A stretch of DNA of 64,000 nucleotides from Salinimicrobium nanhaiense (GCA_012038135.1 JAAVJQ010000001.1:310001-374000), one strand, 5' to 3'; counted from the first letter of the stretch, positions 42,712 to 52,716 are shown. The notes: generated by a model not told the origin, from the letters alone. Numbers and translations are program-made.

Positions 42712-44544
42712 ATGAAGAAAGGAATAATAGCATTGGCATTTTTAACATGCCTCGGGGTAACAGCCCAAAACAATACCGCATACTGGCAACAGGAAGTGAA
42801 CTATAAGATGAATGTGGATATGAATGTGAAGAATTTCCAGTACACCGGAGAGCAGGAACTGGAATACACTAACAATTCCCCAGATACTCTAAAAAGAGTA
42901 TTTTTCCACCTGTTCTACAACGCTTTCCAGCCTGGCAGCGAAATGGATGTAAGATCCAGAACTATTGCAGATCCAGATTCAAGGGTTGGAGACAGGATCT
43001 CTAAACTTACCCCGGCACAACAAGGATACCTTAAAGTAAATACGCTTTCAAAAGATGGAAAATCTCTTGAATTTGAAGAGGTAGGAACTGTTCTGGAAGT
43101 AACTCTTGATGAAGCCATTTTACCCGGTCAAAAAGTGAATTTTTCAATGAAATTTGCCGGACAGGTGCCCGAGCAGATCCGTAGATCCGGAAGAAACAGC
43201 AGTGAAGGAGTGGCCCTTTCTATGGTGCAGTGGTTCCCTAAAATGGCAGAATATGACTTTGAAGGCTGGCACGCAGATCCATATATTGGCCGTGAGTGGC
43301 ATGGGGTATGGGGAGACTATGATGTAAAAATAAACATAGATAAAAATTACATTTTAGGAGCCTCAGGAATACTTCAGAATGCGAATGAAATTGGGTATGG
43401 TTATGAAGACGAAGGTGTAAAAGTGAACAGGAAAAAAGGAGATAAGCTCACCTGGCATTTCGTAGCCGAAGATGTGATCGACTTTGCCTGGGCTGCAGAT
43501 CCTCAATATATCCACGACAAACGCACAGCCAGGGATGGAACTGTCCTTCACTTTTTATACAAGAACAATCCTGAGATAAAGGAAAACTGGAAAAATCTTC
43601 AGCCAAAAACGGAAGAGTTACTGTTGTACTTCAATAAACACATAGGTGCCTATCCATGGCCTCAGTACTCGATAATTCAAGGTGGTGACGGCGGAATGGA
43701 ATATGCCATGCTTACCCTTATAACAGGTGAAAGAAGCTTTGGAAGCCTTGTTGGGGTAACCGCTCATGAGATGGCACATGCCTGGTTCCAGCATTTACTG
43801 GCTACCAATGAAAGCAAACATGAATGGATGGATGAAGGCTTCACCAGCTACATTTCTGATATGGCAATGAATGAAGTCATGGAAATGAACAGGGAAAATC
43901 CGCATACAGGTTCTTACCGAAGCTACCTGAGGCTGGCAGCATCTGGCGTGGAACAACCTTTGACCACCCATGCAGACAGATATACTTATAATGCAGCTTA
44001 CGGGGCTTCAGCTTATTCTAAAGGCGCTGTATTCCTTTCCCAACTCGGATACATCATTGGAGAAGAAAACCTTCAGAAAACGCTTAAAAGGTACTATAAC
44101 GAATGGAAATTCAAACATCCAACGCCAAACGACTTTATAAGAGTGGCCGAAAAAGTGACCGATGCTGAACTTGACTGGTACCTTACAGACTGGACCCGCA
44201 CTACAAATACTGTTGACTATGCCATTAAATCTGTTGAAGAAGAAGATAACCAAACCAGAGTGATCCTGGAAAGAATAGGCGTAATGCCGATGCCTGTAGA
44301 TGTAAAAGTGACTTACAAAGACGGTACAACAGAAGATGTTTACATTCCGTTACAAATGATGCGTTGGGAAAAACCCGGATTTGAAGAAAACGAGATCAGG
44401 GAAGATTGGGCATGGGCTTATCCAACCTATTCTTTTACTCTCGAAAAACCTAAATCTCAGGTGGCATCTGTAGAGATCGATCCCGGCCAGATGATGGCAG
44501 ATGTTAACAGGGAAAATAACACCTATTCTCAGGTGCAGCAATAA
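42712..44544 (+). CDS. M1 family metallopeptidase
   Basis: A 610-residue secreted aminopeptidase-like protein (signal peptide MKKGIIALAFLTCLGVTAQ) with the zinc motif HEMAH at about 352-356, the downstream Glu in WMDEGFTSY, and the GGMEYAM exopeptidase motif. The fold starts with a beta-sandwich domain (about 30-230). It lies 1 nt after the S8 gene, so the two peptidases are co-expressed. A terminator follows its stop. Confidence 0.92.
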   Translation: MKKGIIALAFLTCLGVTAQNNTAYWQQEVNYKMNVDMNVKNFQYTGEQELEYTNNSPDTLKRVFFHLFYNAFQPGSEMDVRSRTIADPDSRVGDRISKLTPAQQGYLKVNTLSKDGKSLEFEEVGTVLEVTLDEAILPGQKVNFSMKFAGQVPEQIRRSGRNSSEGVALSMVQWFPKMAEYDFEGWHADPYIGREWHGVWGDYDVKINIDKNYILGASGILQNANEIGYGYEDEGVKVNRKKGDKLTWHFVAEDVIDFAWAADPQYIHDKRTARDGTVLHFLYKNNPEIKENWKNLQPKTEELLLYFNKHIGAYPWPQYSIIQGGDGGMEYAMLTLITGERSFGSLVGVTAHEMAHAWFQHLLATNESKHEWMDEGFTSYISDMAMNEVMEMNRENPHTGSYRSYLRLAASGVEQPLTTHADRYTYNAAYGASAYSKGAVFLSQLGYIIGEENLQKTLKRYYNEWKFKHPTPNDFIRVAEKVTDAELDWYLTDWTRTTNTVDYAIKSVEEEDNQTRVILERIGVMPMPVDVKVTYKDGTTEDVYIPLQMMRWEKPGFEENEIREDWAWAYPTYSFTLEKPKSQVASVEIDPGQMMADVNRENNTYSQVQQ

Positions 44545-44567
44545 TCTCTAAAAATCAAATTTTGAAG

Positions 44568-44590
44568 CCCCTTTTTGGAGGGGTTTTTTT
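44568..44590 (+). terminator. Terminator after the M1 peptidase gene
   Basis: CCCCT and AGGGG pair around a 6-nt loop and are followed by seven T residues. Confidence 0.85.
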
Positions 44591-44638
44591 ATGGCCGGTA
44601 ATTTACCGGGGATAATTTATTATCGATAATTTTACCAC

Positions 44639-45037
44639 ATGGATGAAAGCTTCGGAAAGAAAGAAAAACTCAAAAGCAAGATCATTATTGACAGGTTATT
44701 TACTGAAGGGAATTCCCTGAAGAAGTATCCTTTGCGACTTATATTCCTTCCGCTGGTGAATACTTCTGAAGCTGTTAATAAGGCAGCAGTATCTGTTCCG
44801 AAAAGAAATTTTAAAAGGGCAGTGGACCGTATTAAAATTAAGCGCCTCATGAGGGAAGCTTATAGAAAAAATAAGTATCTTGTTACCAGTAATTTGGACA
44901 TCTCCTATGCCTTAATGTTTATCTACACGGGTAGGGAGATCAATGACTATACAAAAATCTTACGCGCTACCGAAGAATTGCTCAAAAATTTTGTGGAGCA
45001 GGAAAAAAGCAGGAATCATGAAAAAGAAAGTCTCTAA
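44639..45037 (+). CDS. rnpA: Ribonuclease P protein component
   Basis: A 132-residue protein with the RnpA basic signature SVPKRNFKRAVDRIKIKRLM (about residues 49-68). It assists the RNase P RNA in maturing tRNA 5' ends. The gene overlaps the S41 protease start by 20 bp. It is not next to rpmH here, which is common in Flavobacteriia. Confidence 0.92.
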   Translation: MDESFGKKEKLKSKIIIDRLFTEGNSLKKYPLRLIFLPLVNTSEAVNKAAVSVPKRNFKRAVDRIKIKRLMREAYRKNKYLVTSNLDISYALMFIYTGREINDYTKILRATEELLKNFVEQEKSRNHEKESL

Positions 45038-46652
45038 AATAGCATTATTAACAGCTCTTCCTTTACTGGTTTTTACCGGTGTCGGATTTAAATCTGATTT
45101 CTTTGAGATCGCTAAACAGCTGGAAATTTTCACTACTTTATTCAAGGAACTCAATATGAATTATGTGGATGAGACCAATCCTGCAGAATTAATGGATACT
45201 GCTATTAACGCTATGCTGGAAGATCTGGATCCTTACACCCATTATTGGAATGAACAGGAAGTACAGGCCGCAAGAATAGACAATGCAGGAGAGTACACTG
45301 GGATAGGTGCCACCGTAGGCATAACGGCCGATAAAATTGTCATTTTAGAACCCTATAAGGATTATCCTGCAGATAAAGCCGGTTTAAAGGCAGGGGATGA
45401 GATCATCAAGATCGGGAATATCAACGTTGCAGACTTTAAAGAAGATGCAGGAGAGCTGCTAAAAGGTGCTCCAAATTCTAATGTAGAGCTCACTTTCAAA
45501 CGTCGCGGAGAAATTAAAACAACTACCTTAACCCGTGGTGCAGTGGAGATCAAAGCGGTTCCTTACTACAAGCTCCTTGAAGATAACAGTGCCTATATCG
45601 TACTTTCTCAATTCAACAGGAATGCTTCAGCTGAAACAGTAAAAGCCTTAAAAGAACTTAAAGATCAGGGAGCCGATAAAATTATCCTGGATTTACGCGG
45701 AAATCCCGGCGGATTACTTTCCGAAGCTATTAACGTGGCCAATATTTTTGTTCCTGAAGGGCAATTGATCACCAGCACAAAATCGGCAGTCGAGAAATAT
45801 AATCAGACGTTTTCAACAACCCGGAAGCCTATAGATACTGAAATTCCTGTAGTGGTGTTAATAAACGGAAGGAGTGCATCTGCCAGCGAGATCGTAGCAG
45901 GATCTTTACAGGATCTTGACCGGGCGGTGATCATAGGAGCCCGCAGCTTTGGAAAAGGTCTTGTACAGCGTCCTAAAGACCTTACTTATGGTACTCAGCT
46001 TAAGGTGACTATTTCCCGTTATTATACACCCAGCGGGCGGTGTATCCAGGCTTTGGATTATACCCGCCGTGATGCTGAAGGTAATGCCGTGCGTCTTACC
46101 TCCAAAGACTACAACGAATTCAAGACCCGCAATGGCCGAAAGGTCTATGACGGAGGGGGTATAGCTCCCGATATTAAACTGGAAACTTCAGAATTCAGTG
46201 ATATCACTAATGCGATCCTTCAGGAAAATGCCATTTTTGACTATGCTACCAATTACTATTATCAACATGAGTTGAAAACTCCTGAAACCTTTGAATTCAC
46301 CGAACAGGATTACGCCGACTTTAAAAAATACCTGGAAACCACCGGTTTTGAATACACTACAGCTACAGAAAAAGAACTGGAGGAGGTAATGGCTGCCGCC
46401 GAAAAAGAAGGTTATCAACAGGAAATTTCCGGAGACTATAAAGAGATGCTGCGCAGTATTTCCTCTTCAAAAGAACAGGCACTCACCTCCAAAAAAGCTG
46501 AAATAAAAAGCCTTCTTTCTGAAGAGATCATCAAAAGATATTTTTATAAAGAAGGATTGTACGATTATTACGTGAAGAAAAATCCCGAGATAATTAAAGC
46601 GAAGGAAGTTCTAAATGATAACGCCAGGTATAAAAATATCCTGAAAGGCTAA
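45018..46652 (+). CDS. S41 carboxy-terminal processing peptidase
   Basis: A 544-residue protease with a signal peptide (MKKKVSKIALLTALPLLVF), an N-terminal helical domain, a PDZ domain (about 85-170) and the S41 core with the Ser/Lys dyad in GRSASASEIVAGSLQDLDRA and SFGKGLVQ. The charged C-terminal helices end at the stop. I start at 45018, where the signal peptide begins, rather than at the upstream ATG at 44943. It acts outside the cytoplasm on C-termini of proteins; targets unknown. Confidence 0.93.
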   Translation: MKKKVSKIALLTALPLLVFTGVGFKSDFFEIAKQLEIFTTLFKELNMNYVDETNPAELMDTAINAMLEDLDPYTHYWNEQEVQAARIDNAGEYTGIGATVGITADKIVILEPYKDYPADKAGLKAGDEIIKIGNINVADFKEDAGELLKGAPNSNVELTFKRRGEIKTTTLTRGAVEIKAVPYYKLLEDNSAYIVLSQFNRNASAETVKALKELKDQGADKIILDLRGNPGGLLSEAINVANIFVPEGQLITSTKSAVEKYNQTFSTTRKPIDTEIPVVVLINGRSASASEIVAGSLQDLDRAVIIGARSFGKGLVQRPKDLTYGTQLKVTISRYYTPSGRCIQALDYTRRDAEGNAVRLTSKDYNEFKTRNGRKVYDGGGIAPDIKLETSEFSDITNAILQENAIFDYATNYYYQHELKTPETFEFTEQDYADFKKYLETTGFEYTTATEKELEEVMAAAEKEGYQQEISGDYKEMLRSISSSKEQALTSKKAEIKSLLSEEIIKRYFYKEGLYDYYVKKNPEIIKAKEVLNDNARYKNILKG

Positions 46653-47089
46653 TCTTTTATCATGGCTATGTGAGGAATACCGTCCTCCAAATAACCCTCC
46701 CCAACTTGCTGAAAACCGTGGCTTTCATAGAACCTGGTAAGATAAGTTTGTGCAGATAATTTAATTCTGCCGGTATGAAACCTTTCTTCAATTGCTCTTA
46801 TGGAAGCCCTTAAAATATCATGTCCATAGCTATTCTTGCGATGGTTTTCCTGAACCACCACCCGACCTATGGCAGCTTCTTCAAAATAAAATCCGGGAGG
46901 GAATATTCTGGTATAGGCTACTAACTCATTAGCTTTTAATCCGAGCACATGTAAGGCTTTTTGATCCTTTCCATCAATGTCCTGGTAAACACAATCCTGT
47001 TCTACTACAAAGACTTCAGAGCGCAGCTGCAGGACCTTATAAAGTTCCTGAAGGGATAATTCCTCAAAAGTGACAATTTTTATCTGCAT
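46649..47089 (-). CDS. GNAT family N-acetyltransferase (ElaA-like)
   Basis: A 146-residue acetyltransferase of the ElaA type (LRSEVFVVEQDCVYQDIDG near the N-terminus, the acetyl-CoA loop IGRVVVQENHRKNSYGHDI, and ESHGFQQVGEGYLEDGIPH at the end). I start at the ATG at 47089, one base after the rpiB stop; a longer frame from 47152 overlaps rpiB and lacks homology. It is convergent with the S41 gene with a 4-bp overlap of ends. Substrate unknown. Confidence 0.88.
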   Translation of the reverse strand: MQIKIVTFEELSLQELYKVLQLRSEVFVVEQDCVYQDIDGKDQKALHVLGLKANELVAYTRIFPPGFYFEEAAIGRVVVQENHRKNSYGHDILRASIRAIEERFHTGRIKLSAQTYLTRFYESHGFQQVGEGYLEDGIPHIAMIKD

Positions 47090-47090
47090 T

Positions 47091-47522
47091 TTAACTACAG
47101 GCAATCTTTTCAACACGACGGCTATGACGGCCTCCGGCGAATTTGGTTTCAAGAAAAACCTTTACCATTTCTATTGCCTGCTCTTTGGAAGTATATCGTG
47201 CGGGAATGCTCAATATATTTGCATCATTATGTTCCCTGGCTAAAGCAGTGATCTCTTTGGTCCAGCAAAGCGCAGATCGCACCCCCTGATGTTTGTTTGC
47301 AGTCATATTAGCACCATTCCCGCTTCCGCAGATAATGATCCCGAAATCTACTTTTTTATCCTCCACATCCCGGGCGACAGGATGAACAAAATCGGGGTAA
47401 TCAACACTTTCTTCAGAATCGGTTCCGTGGTTGATCACTTCAATATTTTGAGATTCTAGAAATTCGGTAACCGCATTTTTATATCCGGTTCCTGCGTGGT
47501 CATTTCCTATGGAAATTTTCAT
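47091..47522 (-). CDS. rpiB: Ribose 5-phosphate isomerase B
   Basis: A 143-residue RpiB/LacAB-type isomerase (IGNDHAGTGYKNAV at the N-terminus, IICGSGNGANMTANKHQGVR with the catalytic Cys at about 65, and HNDANILSIPARY). It interconverts ribose 5-phosphate and ribulose 5-phosphate. Promoter box TACCTTTG is 22 bp upstream. It is co-transcribed with the acetyltransferase gene behind it. Confidence 0.94.
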   Translation of the reverse strand: MKISIGNDHAGTGYKNAVTEFLESQNIEVINHGTDSEESVDYPDFVHPVARDVEDKKVDFGIIICGSGNGANMTANKHQGVRSALCWTKEITALAREHNDANILSIPARYTSKEQAIEMVKVFLETKFAGGRHSRRVEKIACS

Positions 47523-48043
47523 GATCTTGAAGTTTAATGAGCCACAAAGGTAAAACTTTGGCTTATCAACTTCTATTTTAGCGATTGTTAATTAAATGTT
47601 ACAATGCCTTTAAAACAAAGCTTTTACAAAAGTTGAGAATTTGTTCATAAATGGGCGCTAAAAAAACAAAATGAAATTTGGAAATATCCGGGGAAATCCC
47701 AATACCAAAGAATTTGTGAGATAAAAAAATTATAACTCCAATTTTTTCGGAATAGTTTTCAGCATCAAATTTCAGCTTCTAAACATTAAAGAAACGTTAA
47801 GTTATTAAAGATTGGTTTTCACATTTCGTTATGAACAGTTGTTAAGAAAAACAAAATTTCTTTTAGAAATCAGGTCTTTAAAAGAAGTTAACCATGTTCA
47901 TAACCTGTGACCGGAATAACCGCTTCCAACTTTCCAAAAAAACTTCAAAAAAGTTATGCTACATATCAACAGACTATAATACACCAACATTTTAATTTTT
48001 TAAAAAAGAAAGAAAAAGAAGTATATATAATAAGTGTTGACAA
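47523..48043. other. Non-coding AT-rich spacer
   Basis: Apart from the rpiB promoter box I see no gene, RNA or strong hairpin in these 521 bp. A-runs and T-runs dominate. Confidence 0.6.
47545..47552 (-). promoter_or_regulatory. Promoter -7 box of rpiB
   Basis: TACCTTTG on the minus strand, an exact TAnnTTTG match, 22 nt before the rpiB ATG. Confidence 0.5.
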
Positions 48044-48286
48044 CTAAACGATCTTGAGGGGAGTGGAATTGTTTTCAAAACTGTCGAGGATATCTCTGGC
48101 CTTGGAAAGATCCAGCCGGTGAACTTTAAGTTTTATACCTCCCAGGGCATTGGAGTAGAAAGGAAAAACGCCTACCATTGTTTCGTTCTCGAAGAAATGT
48201 TGTACCTGCTCCTGTTCCAGTAAAAGTCTCAATACAGTATATTCGTGAGGATAGGTGAAAACGCAAAGGGTTACAAAATCTTTCAT
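48044..48286 (-). CDS. DUF2007 domain-containing small protein
   Basis: An 80-residue protein with the DUF2007 pattern (VFTYPHEYTVLRLLLEQEQV, then NALGGIKLKVHRLDLSKARD). The family resembles small signal-transducing or adaptor domains; no function is established. It is cytoplasmic. Confidence 0.8.
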   Translation of the reverse strand: MKDFVTLCVFTYPHEYTVLRLLLEQEQVQHFFENETMVGVFPFYSNALGGIKLKVHRLDLSKARDILDSFENNSTPLKIV

Positions 48287-48319
48287 AGCGTAAGGCTTGC
48301 TATTAAAGATAAGGTTTTT

Positions 48320-48460
48320 CTATGAAAGGGGAAGTGGCTCCAGAGGATATGGTTGAGCAACCGGAGTGTTTAACGTTTGATTAATGGAGGCTACAAAAAG
48401 AAGAACACCTACTACAAAGATCAGAACGAAGATGAGTGAGATTTTTGTGGATTTACTCAT
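48320..48460 (-). CDS. Small single-helix membrane protein
   Basis: A 46-codon frame from ATG 48460 to TAG 48320-48322. The peptide has a basic start (MSKSTK), one membrane helix (ISLIFVLIFVVGVLLFVAS) and a proline-rich tail. The design is coherent for a real micro-protein, and it is in line with the DUF2007 gene that follows after 33 nt. No family is known. Confidence 0.5.
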   Translation of the reverse strand: MSKSTKISLIFVLIFVVGVLLFVASINQTLNTPVAQPYPLEPLPLS

Positions 48461-48654
48461 ATTTTCTCAATTCCCTTTAAACGGAATTCCGAAACAAATT
48501 TAATATAAATTTAAGAATCACTGAGGTAAATGTTAAAATATTTATGTTATCATTAGATTACTTTTTCACTAATAAATCGGGAAATAACGGGAATTTGGAG
48601 TAAATTCAGTTGCAAGTAAATAATAAGACTTAATTTTAGGGCTTAATAGTACCA

Positions 48655-50859
48655 ATGAGTAAAAAGAATAGAAAAGGAAGCAAATCGGCCAATCTTGAAA
48701 GTGTAACCCAGAGTATTCTGGGAATAATGAGGAAAGAAGCTGGTAAAGATTTTAATTATAAGCAGATCGCTGCAAAAATGGGCGTCGATGACCCCACCAA
48801 CAGGAATAAGATCATTCGTACCCTCTCCCAGCTTGCCGCTAAAAAGAAAATAGACGAAGTAGATCGTGGCAGGTATCGCCTTAATGCAGGAGTAGACTAT
48901 TACCGGGGAATTCTCGATATGACTGCCAAAGGCAGTGGTTATGTGGTAGTTGAAGAACTTGATGAGGACGTATTCATTCCATCAGGAAACATCAATAAAG
49001 CTTTAGACGGTGACGAAGTAGAAATTTACATCTACAAACGACGTCGCAATAAAAAATCTGAAGGCGAGATCACAAAGATCCTTAAGCGTAAAAAGACCCG
49101 CTTTGTAGGGGTACTTCAGTTGAAGGAGAATTTTGGATTTGTTGCCATTCAGGATGGGAAGATGTATACCGATATTTTTGTTCAGAAGAACAAAATAGGG
49201 GAAGCCAAAGATGGGGATAAGGTAGTTGTTGAAATGGAAGAATGGCCGGAAAAAGCTGATTCTCCCTTTGGACATATTGTACAGGTGCTTGGAAGACCGG
49301 GAGAACATCAAACAGAGATCCATTCCATTTTAGCGCAATACGGACTACCGCACGAATTTCCCGAAGAAGTTGAAGCCTTTGCCCAGAAGCTGGACACCAG
49401 TATTCAGGAAGAGGAAATCAGTAACCGCAGAGACATGCGGGAGGTGCTTACGTTCACCATTGACCCTAAAGATGCAAAGGATTTTGATGATGCCTTAAGT
49501 TTTAGGGAACTTGAAAACGGAAACTTCGAAATTGGAATCCATATTGCCGATGTTTCGCATTATGTGAAGCCGGGAACTATTTTGGATGAAGAAGCTTTCA
49601 ATAGGGCCACCTCAGTATATCTGGTAGATAGGGTAGTTCCAATGTTACCGGAAGTATTATCCAATAATGCCTGTTCATTAAGGCCTAATGAGGAAAAATA
49701 TACTTTTTCTGCAGTTTTTGAAATGACCTCAAAAGGGGAAGTGAAAGATCAATGGTTTGGAAGGACTGTCACCTATTCCGATGCCCGTTTTGCATATGAA
49801 GAAGCTCAGTATATCATCGAAACCACCGGAGGAGATATTCCGGCAGATCTTTCTTTAACCGGAGAAGCCTACAGGGTTGAAGATCCTATTGTAAACGCAG
49901 TTCTTAAGATGAACCAGATAGCGGAGGTGATGCGGAAAAAGAGAATGGGTGAAGGAGCGATTTCTTTTGACAAAGTTGAAGTAAAGTTTGAACTCGACGA
50001 GAAGAACGAACCTGTAGGAGTGTTCTTTAAAACTTCAAAGGAAGCCAATAAACTCATCGAAGAATTCATGTTGCTTGCCAACAAAAAAGTGGCTGAATTT
50101 ATTGGGAAACAGAAGCCGAAGAAAACTTTTGTTTACCGTTGTCATGATGAACCCGATGATGATAAACTTGCCGCATTGAAATCTTTGGTGAGTAAATTTG
50201 GACATAAGCTGGACCTTAGGGATCAAAAACAGATCAGTAAATCTTTGAACAGTCTGTTGGAAAATGTGCAGGGGAAGAAGGAGCAAAATCTTATCGATAC
50301 CCTTGCCATCAGGACCATGAGCAAAGCCTACTACAGCACCGAGAATATTGGTCATTATGGGCTGGCCTTTAGCCATTATTCCCATTTTACATCTCCAATT
50401 AGAAGATATCCCGATGTGATGGTGCATCGCCTGCTTCAGCATTACCTTGACAACGGCAAATCTGCAGCCGAAGAGGAATACGAAGCAAAAAGCCAGCACA
50501 GCAGTAACATGGAAAGCCTTGCAACCAGTGCCGAAAGAGATTCTATAAAATTCATGCAAATTAAATTTATGCAGGACCACAATGATGAGGAATTTCTTGG
50601 CGTTATTTCCGGGGTTACAGAGTGGGGAATTTATGTAGAGATCATCGCTAATAAGTGTGAGGGCATGGTAAGGCTGAGGGATATTCGGGAAGATCATTTT
50701 GATTTTGATCCCGAACAATATGCCATCATCGGTAGAAAGACCGGTAAAGTCTATCAGCTGGGAGATGAAGTCTATGTCTCGGTAAAAAATGCCGACCTCG
50801 TAAAAAGGCACCTGGACTTTAATTTAATTGGATCAAAAGATGAAGTTGAGAATGCTTAA
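48655..50859 (+). CDS. rnr: Ribonuclease R
   Basis: A 734-residue 3'-5' exoribonuclease: N-terminal winged helix and cold-shock domains, the RNB catalytic domain (TIDPKDAKDFDDALSF around 270), a SPIRRYPDVMVHRLLQHYL segment and a C-terminal S1 domain (about 640-715). It degrades structured RNA. The next gene overlaps its 3' end by about 20 bp. Confidence 0.96.
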   Translation: MSKKNRKGSKSANLESVTQSILGIMRKEAGKDFNYKQIAAKMGVDDPTNRNKIIRTLSQLAAKKKIDEVDRGRYRLNAGVDYYRGILDMTAKGSGYVVVEELDEDVFIPSGNINKALDGDEVEIYIYKRRRNKKSEGEITKILKRKKTRFVGVLQLKENFGFVAIQDGKMYTDIFVQKNKIGEAKDGDKVVVEMEEWPEKADSPFGHIVQVLGRPGEHQTEIHSILAQYGLPHEFPEEVEAFAQKLDTSIQEEEISNRRDMREVLTFTIDPKDAKDFDDALSFRELENGNFEIGIHIADVSHYVKPGTILDEEAFNRATSVYLVDRVVPMLPEVLSNNACSLRPNEEKYTFSAVFEMTSKGEVKDQWFGRTVTYSDARFAYEEAQYIIETTGGDIPADLSLTGEAYRVEDPIVNAVLKMNQIAEVMRKKRMGEGAISFDKVEVKFELDEKNEPVGVFFKTSKEANKLIEEFMLLANKKVAEFIGKQKPKKTFVYRCHDEPDDDKLAALKSLVSKFGHKLDLRDQKQISKSLNSLLENVQGKKEQNLIDTLAIRTMSKAYYSTENIGHYGLAFSHYSHFTSPIRRYPDVMVHRLLQHYLDNGKSAAEEEYEAKSQHSSNMESLATSAERDSIKFMQIKFMQDHNDEEFLGVISGVTEWGIYVEIIANKCEGMVRLRDIREDHFDFDPEQYAIIGRKTGKVYQLGDEVYVSVKNADLVKRHLDFNLIGSKDEVENA

Positions 50860-51529
50860 ACTTTCAGGATTTCTATCGATTTTCCTGTTTTTATTCTGCT
50901 TTACTACCCAAGCCCAAAACCGGGAGGTAAACGAGATCTTAAATGATTTTACCGAATTGAAGACCTTTAACGGAGTTGAAGTGCAGGTGATACAGTCCGA
51001 AGAAAACAGAATTGAGATCACCGGGCACAGTAAGCATGAGGTGAAGTACAATGTGGTAGACAACCGGCTTGAAATTAGGTTATCCCTGGATAATCTTTGG
51101 TCAAAAAATGACACCAGGATCATGGTCTATGGGAATAATATTAAGATCATAGATGCTAATAAGGGTTCTTTAGTAGAAGTTTCAGGACAATTGACGGGCG
51201 AAGAATTAACTTTTCGAACACAGGAAGGTGCGAATATAAGAGCAGAGGTAAATGCTTCTAAGATCATTTCTAAAGCAGTTACAGGTGGAAAGATCTACCT
51301 TGAAGGCAAAGCTGAAACCCAGCAAGTGGATCTTAACACCGGCGGCTATTTCTTCGGAAGAGATCTTCGCACTAAAGAAACTGTTGTGAAAGCAGGTACT
51401 GCGGCAAAAGGCGAGATCTATGCTACCGCTTATGTAAGGGCTACCGCTAGCCTTGGTGGCACTATTGAAATCTTTGGAAGACCTGAAGAAGTAGAACAAA
51501 AGACCAGCCTGGGCGGAAGAATTTTATAA
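50840..51529 (+). CDS. DUF2807 (GIN-type) secreted auto-adhesin-like protein
   Basis: A 229-residue protein with a signal peptide (about 1-25, ending TTQAQ) and a repetitive beta-rich domain (FNGVEVQVIQSEENRIEITG; later GGKIYLEGKAETQQVDLNTGG). This is the head-GIN/DUF2807 fold, a beta-solenoid of unknown role common in Bacteroidota. I start at the ATG at 50840; TTG 50828 and ATG 50849 are alternatives. It overlaps rnr by 20 bp. Confidence 0.82.
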   Translation: MKLRMLKLSGFLSIFLFLFCFTTQAQNREVNEILNDFTELKTFNGVEVQVIQSEENRIEITGHSKHEVKYNVVDNRLEIRLSLDNLWSKNDTRIMVYGNNIKIIDANKGSLVEVSGQLTGEELTFRTQEGANIRAEVNASKIISKAVTGGKIYLEGKAETQQVDLNTGGYFFGRDLRTKETVVKAGTAAKGEIYATAYVRATASLGGTIEIFGRPEEVEQKTSLGGRIL

Positions 51530-51543
51530 TTTAAGTAAAATTC

Positions 51544-51551
51544 TATATTTG
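51544..51551 (+). promoter_or_regulatory. Promoter -7 box of the LysE gene
   Basis: TATATTTG, an exact TAnnTTTG match, 18 nt before the ATG at 51570. Confidence 0.5.
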
Positions 51552-51569
51552 TGAATCTAAAAAAACCGG

Positions 51570-52283
51570 ATGTTTCAGGATATACTGGCTGCAATACCTT
51601 TAGGATTTTTTCTTGCTTTTCTCTTGGGGCCCGTATTCTTCGTACTTCTGGAAACCGCCGCTATAAAAGGCTTTAGAGCAGCTATTTCCTTTGATATCGG
51701 GGTACTTTTTGCCGATATGATCTTTCTGCTAATCGCCTATTTGAGTACCACAAAATTACTGAACCGAATCAAAGATGATCCGGCTCTTTTCGTTTTTGGA
51801 GGAGGTATTCTTGTTACTTACGGGATCATTCAGTTCATTCAGAACAAGCGTGTATTGCAGCACGAGGAGGTTCCTGAGATTCAGAAACTTAATAGAAGGG
51901 ATTATTTAGGTCTGGCAGCAAAAGGTTTTCTTCTGAATTTCATCAATATCGGAGTTTTAGGCTTCTGGCTGGGACTTATTATTGTTTTTGGTCCTCAAAT
52001 GGAGATGGAAACCTCCCGCATGAGCCTTTTCTTCGGAACTGTTTTAGGAACTTATTTTGTAATTGACATTTTCAAGATCCTGGCAGCCAAAAAACTTAAC
52101 CGGAAGCTTACTCCAAACCGCATCTATAACGTAAAAAAGGTGATAAGCATCATTCTGGTGATCTTCGGGTTATTTCTTATTGGTCAGGGTCTTGTACCTC
52201 AGGAAATGAACCAGATCCAGGACCAGATCGATAACATTACCCCTGAAGCCGGTGCCGGAGCTTATATTCAGTATTTTGAATAA
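51570..52283 (+). CDS. LysE family translocator
   Basis: A 237-residue membrane protein with six hydrophobic segments and the LysE/RhtB start (IPLGFFLAFLLGPVFFVLLETAA, shortened here to the motif LGPVFFVLLET). The family exports amino acids or related solutes. The long polar C-terminus after the last helix is normal for Bacteroidota members. The tandem repeat array begins soon after its stop. Confidence 0.85.
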   Translation: MFQDILAAIPLGFFLAFLLGPVFFVLLETAAIKGFRAAISFDIGVLFADMIFLLIAYLSTTKLLNRIKDDPALFVFGGGILVTYGIIQFIQNKRVLQHEEVPEIQKLNRRDYLGLAAKGFLLNFINIGVLGFWLGLIIVFGPQMEMETSRMSLFFGTVLGTYFVIDIFKILAAKKLNRKLTPNRIYNVKKVISIILVIFGLFLIGQGLVPQEMNQIQDQIDNITPEAGAGAYIQYFE

Positions 52284-52402
52284 ATTCCAGACTTTAAGCA
52301 CCAAATTCCAAAATTGTTTTACGAAAATTAAAATTAAAGCAGGCCAAAAATACCCTTTTTGAGAGGTTATTTAATATTCGGAACAATAGAGAGATTTGGA
52401 AG

Positions 52403-52559
52403 AATATTAAATCCTTAATAAAAAAGAGTTCCATAAAAAAGGGGTTTACCAGGTTCTTTATGGTAATTATTGAAATTATCTTTTTGACACCTTAGAAATC
52501 CTATATTTTGAATTTTAAATCCTGAATAAAAAAAGCTCCCTAACAAAGGAGCTTTTTTG
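52403..52559. repeat. Array unit 0, degenerate copy
   Basis: The right half (52470-52559) matches the type B spacer and terminator of later units (TTTTAAATCCTGAATAAAAA then AGCTCC...GGAGCT). The left half is diverged and no tRNA-derived segment is recognisable at its start. It marks the decayed left edge of the array. Confidence 0.6.
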
Positions 52560-52716
52560 GAGGCATCGAGCGTCCCGAAGCATCGGGAGAACCTCTGTAT
52601 CATTTATTCGAATCGACAAGATGTAGTTTAGACTCCCTTTTTTTATCCCTTTTGGAATTTGGGATTTGAATTATTGGAAATTAAAAAAGCTCCTTCAAAA
52701 AAGGAGCTTTTTTTCA
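52560..52716. repeat. Array unit 1 (157 bp, type A spacer)
   Basis: It begins with GAGGCATCGAGCG, the last 13 bases of tRNA-Cys in reverse, then the inverted repeat TCCCGAAGCATCGGGA, then GAACC. A type A spacer (with ATTCGAATCGACAAGATG) and a terminator-like hairpin AGCTCCTT/AAGGAGCT close the unit. Confidence 0.9.

Noticed and set aside
50035..50811. Long 258-codon minus-strand frame
   Set aside because: It lies entirely inside rnr, which has full family motifs on the other strand; the frame is a shadow.
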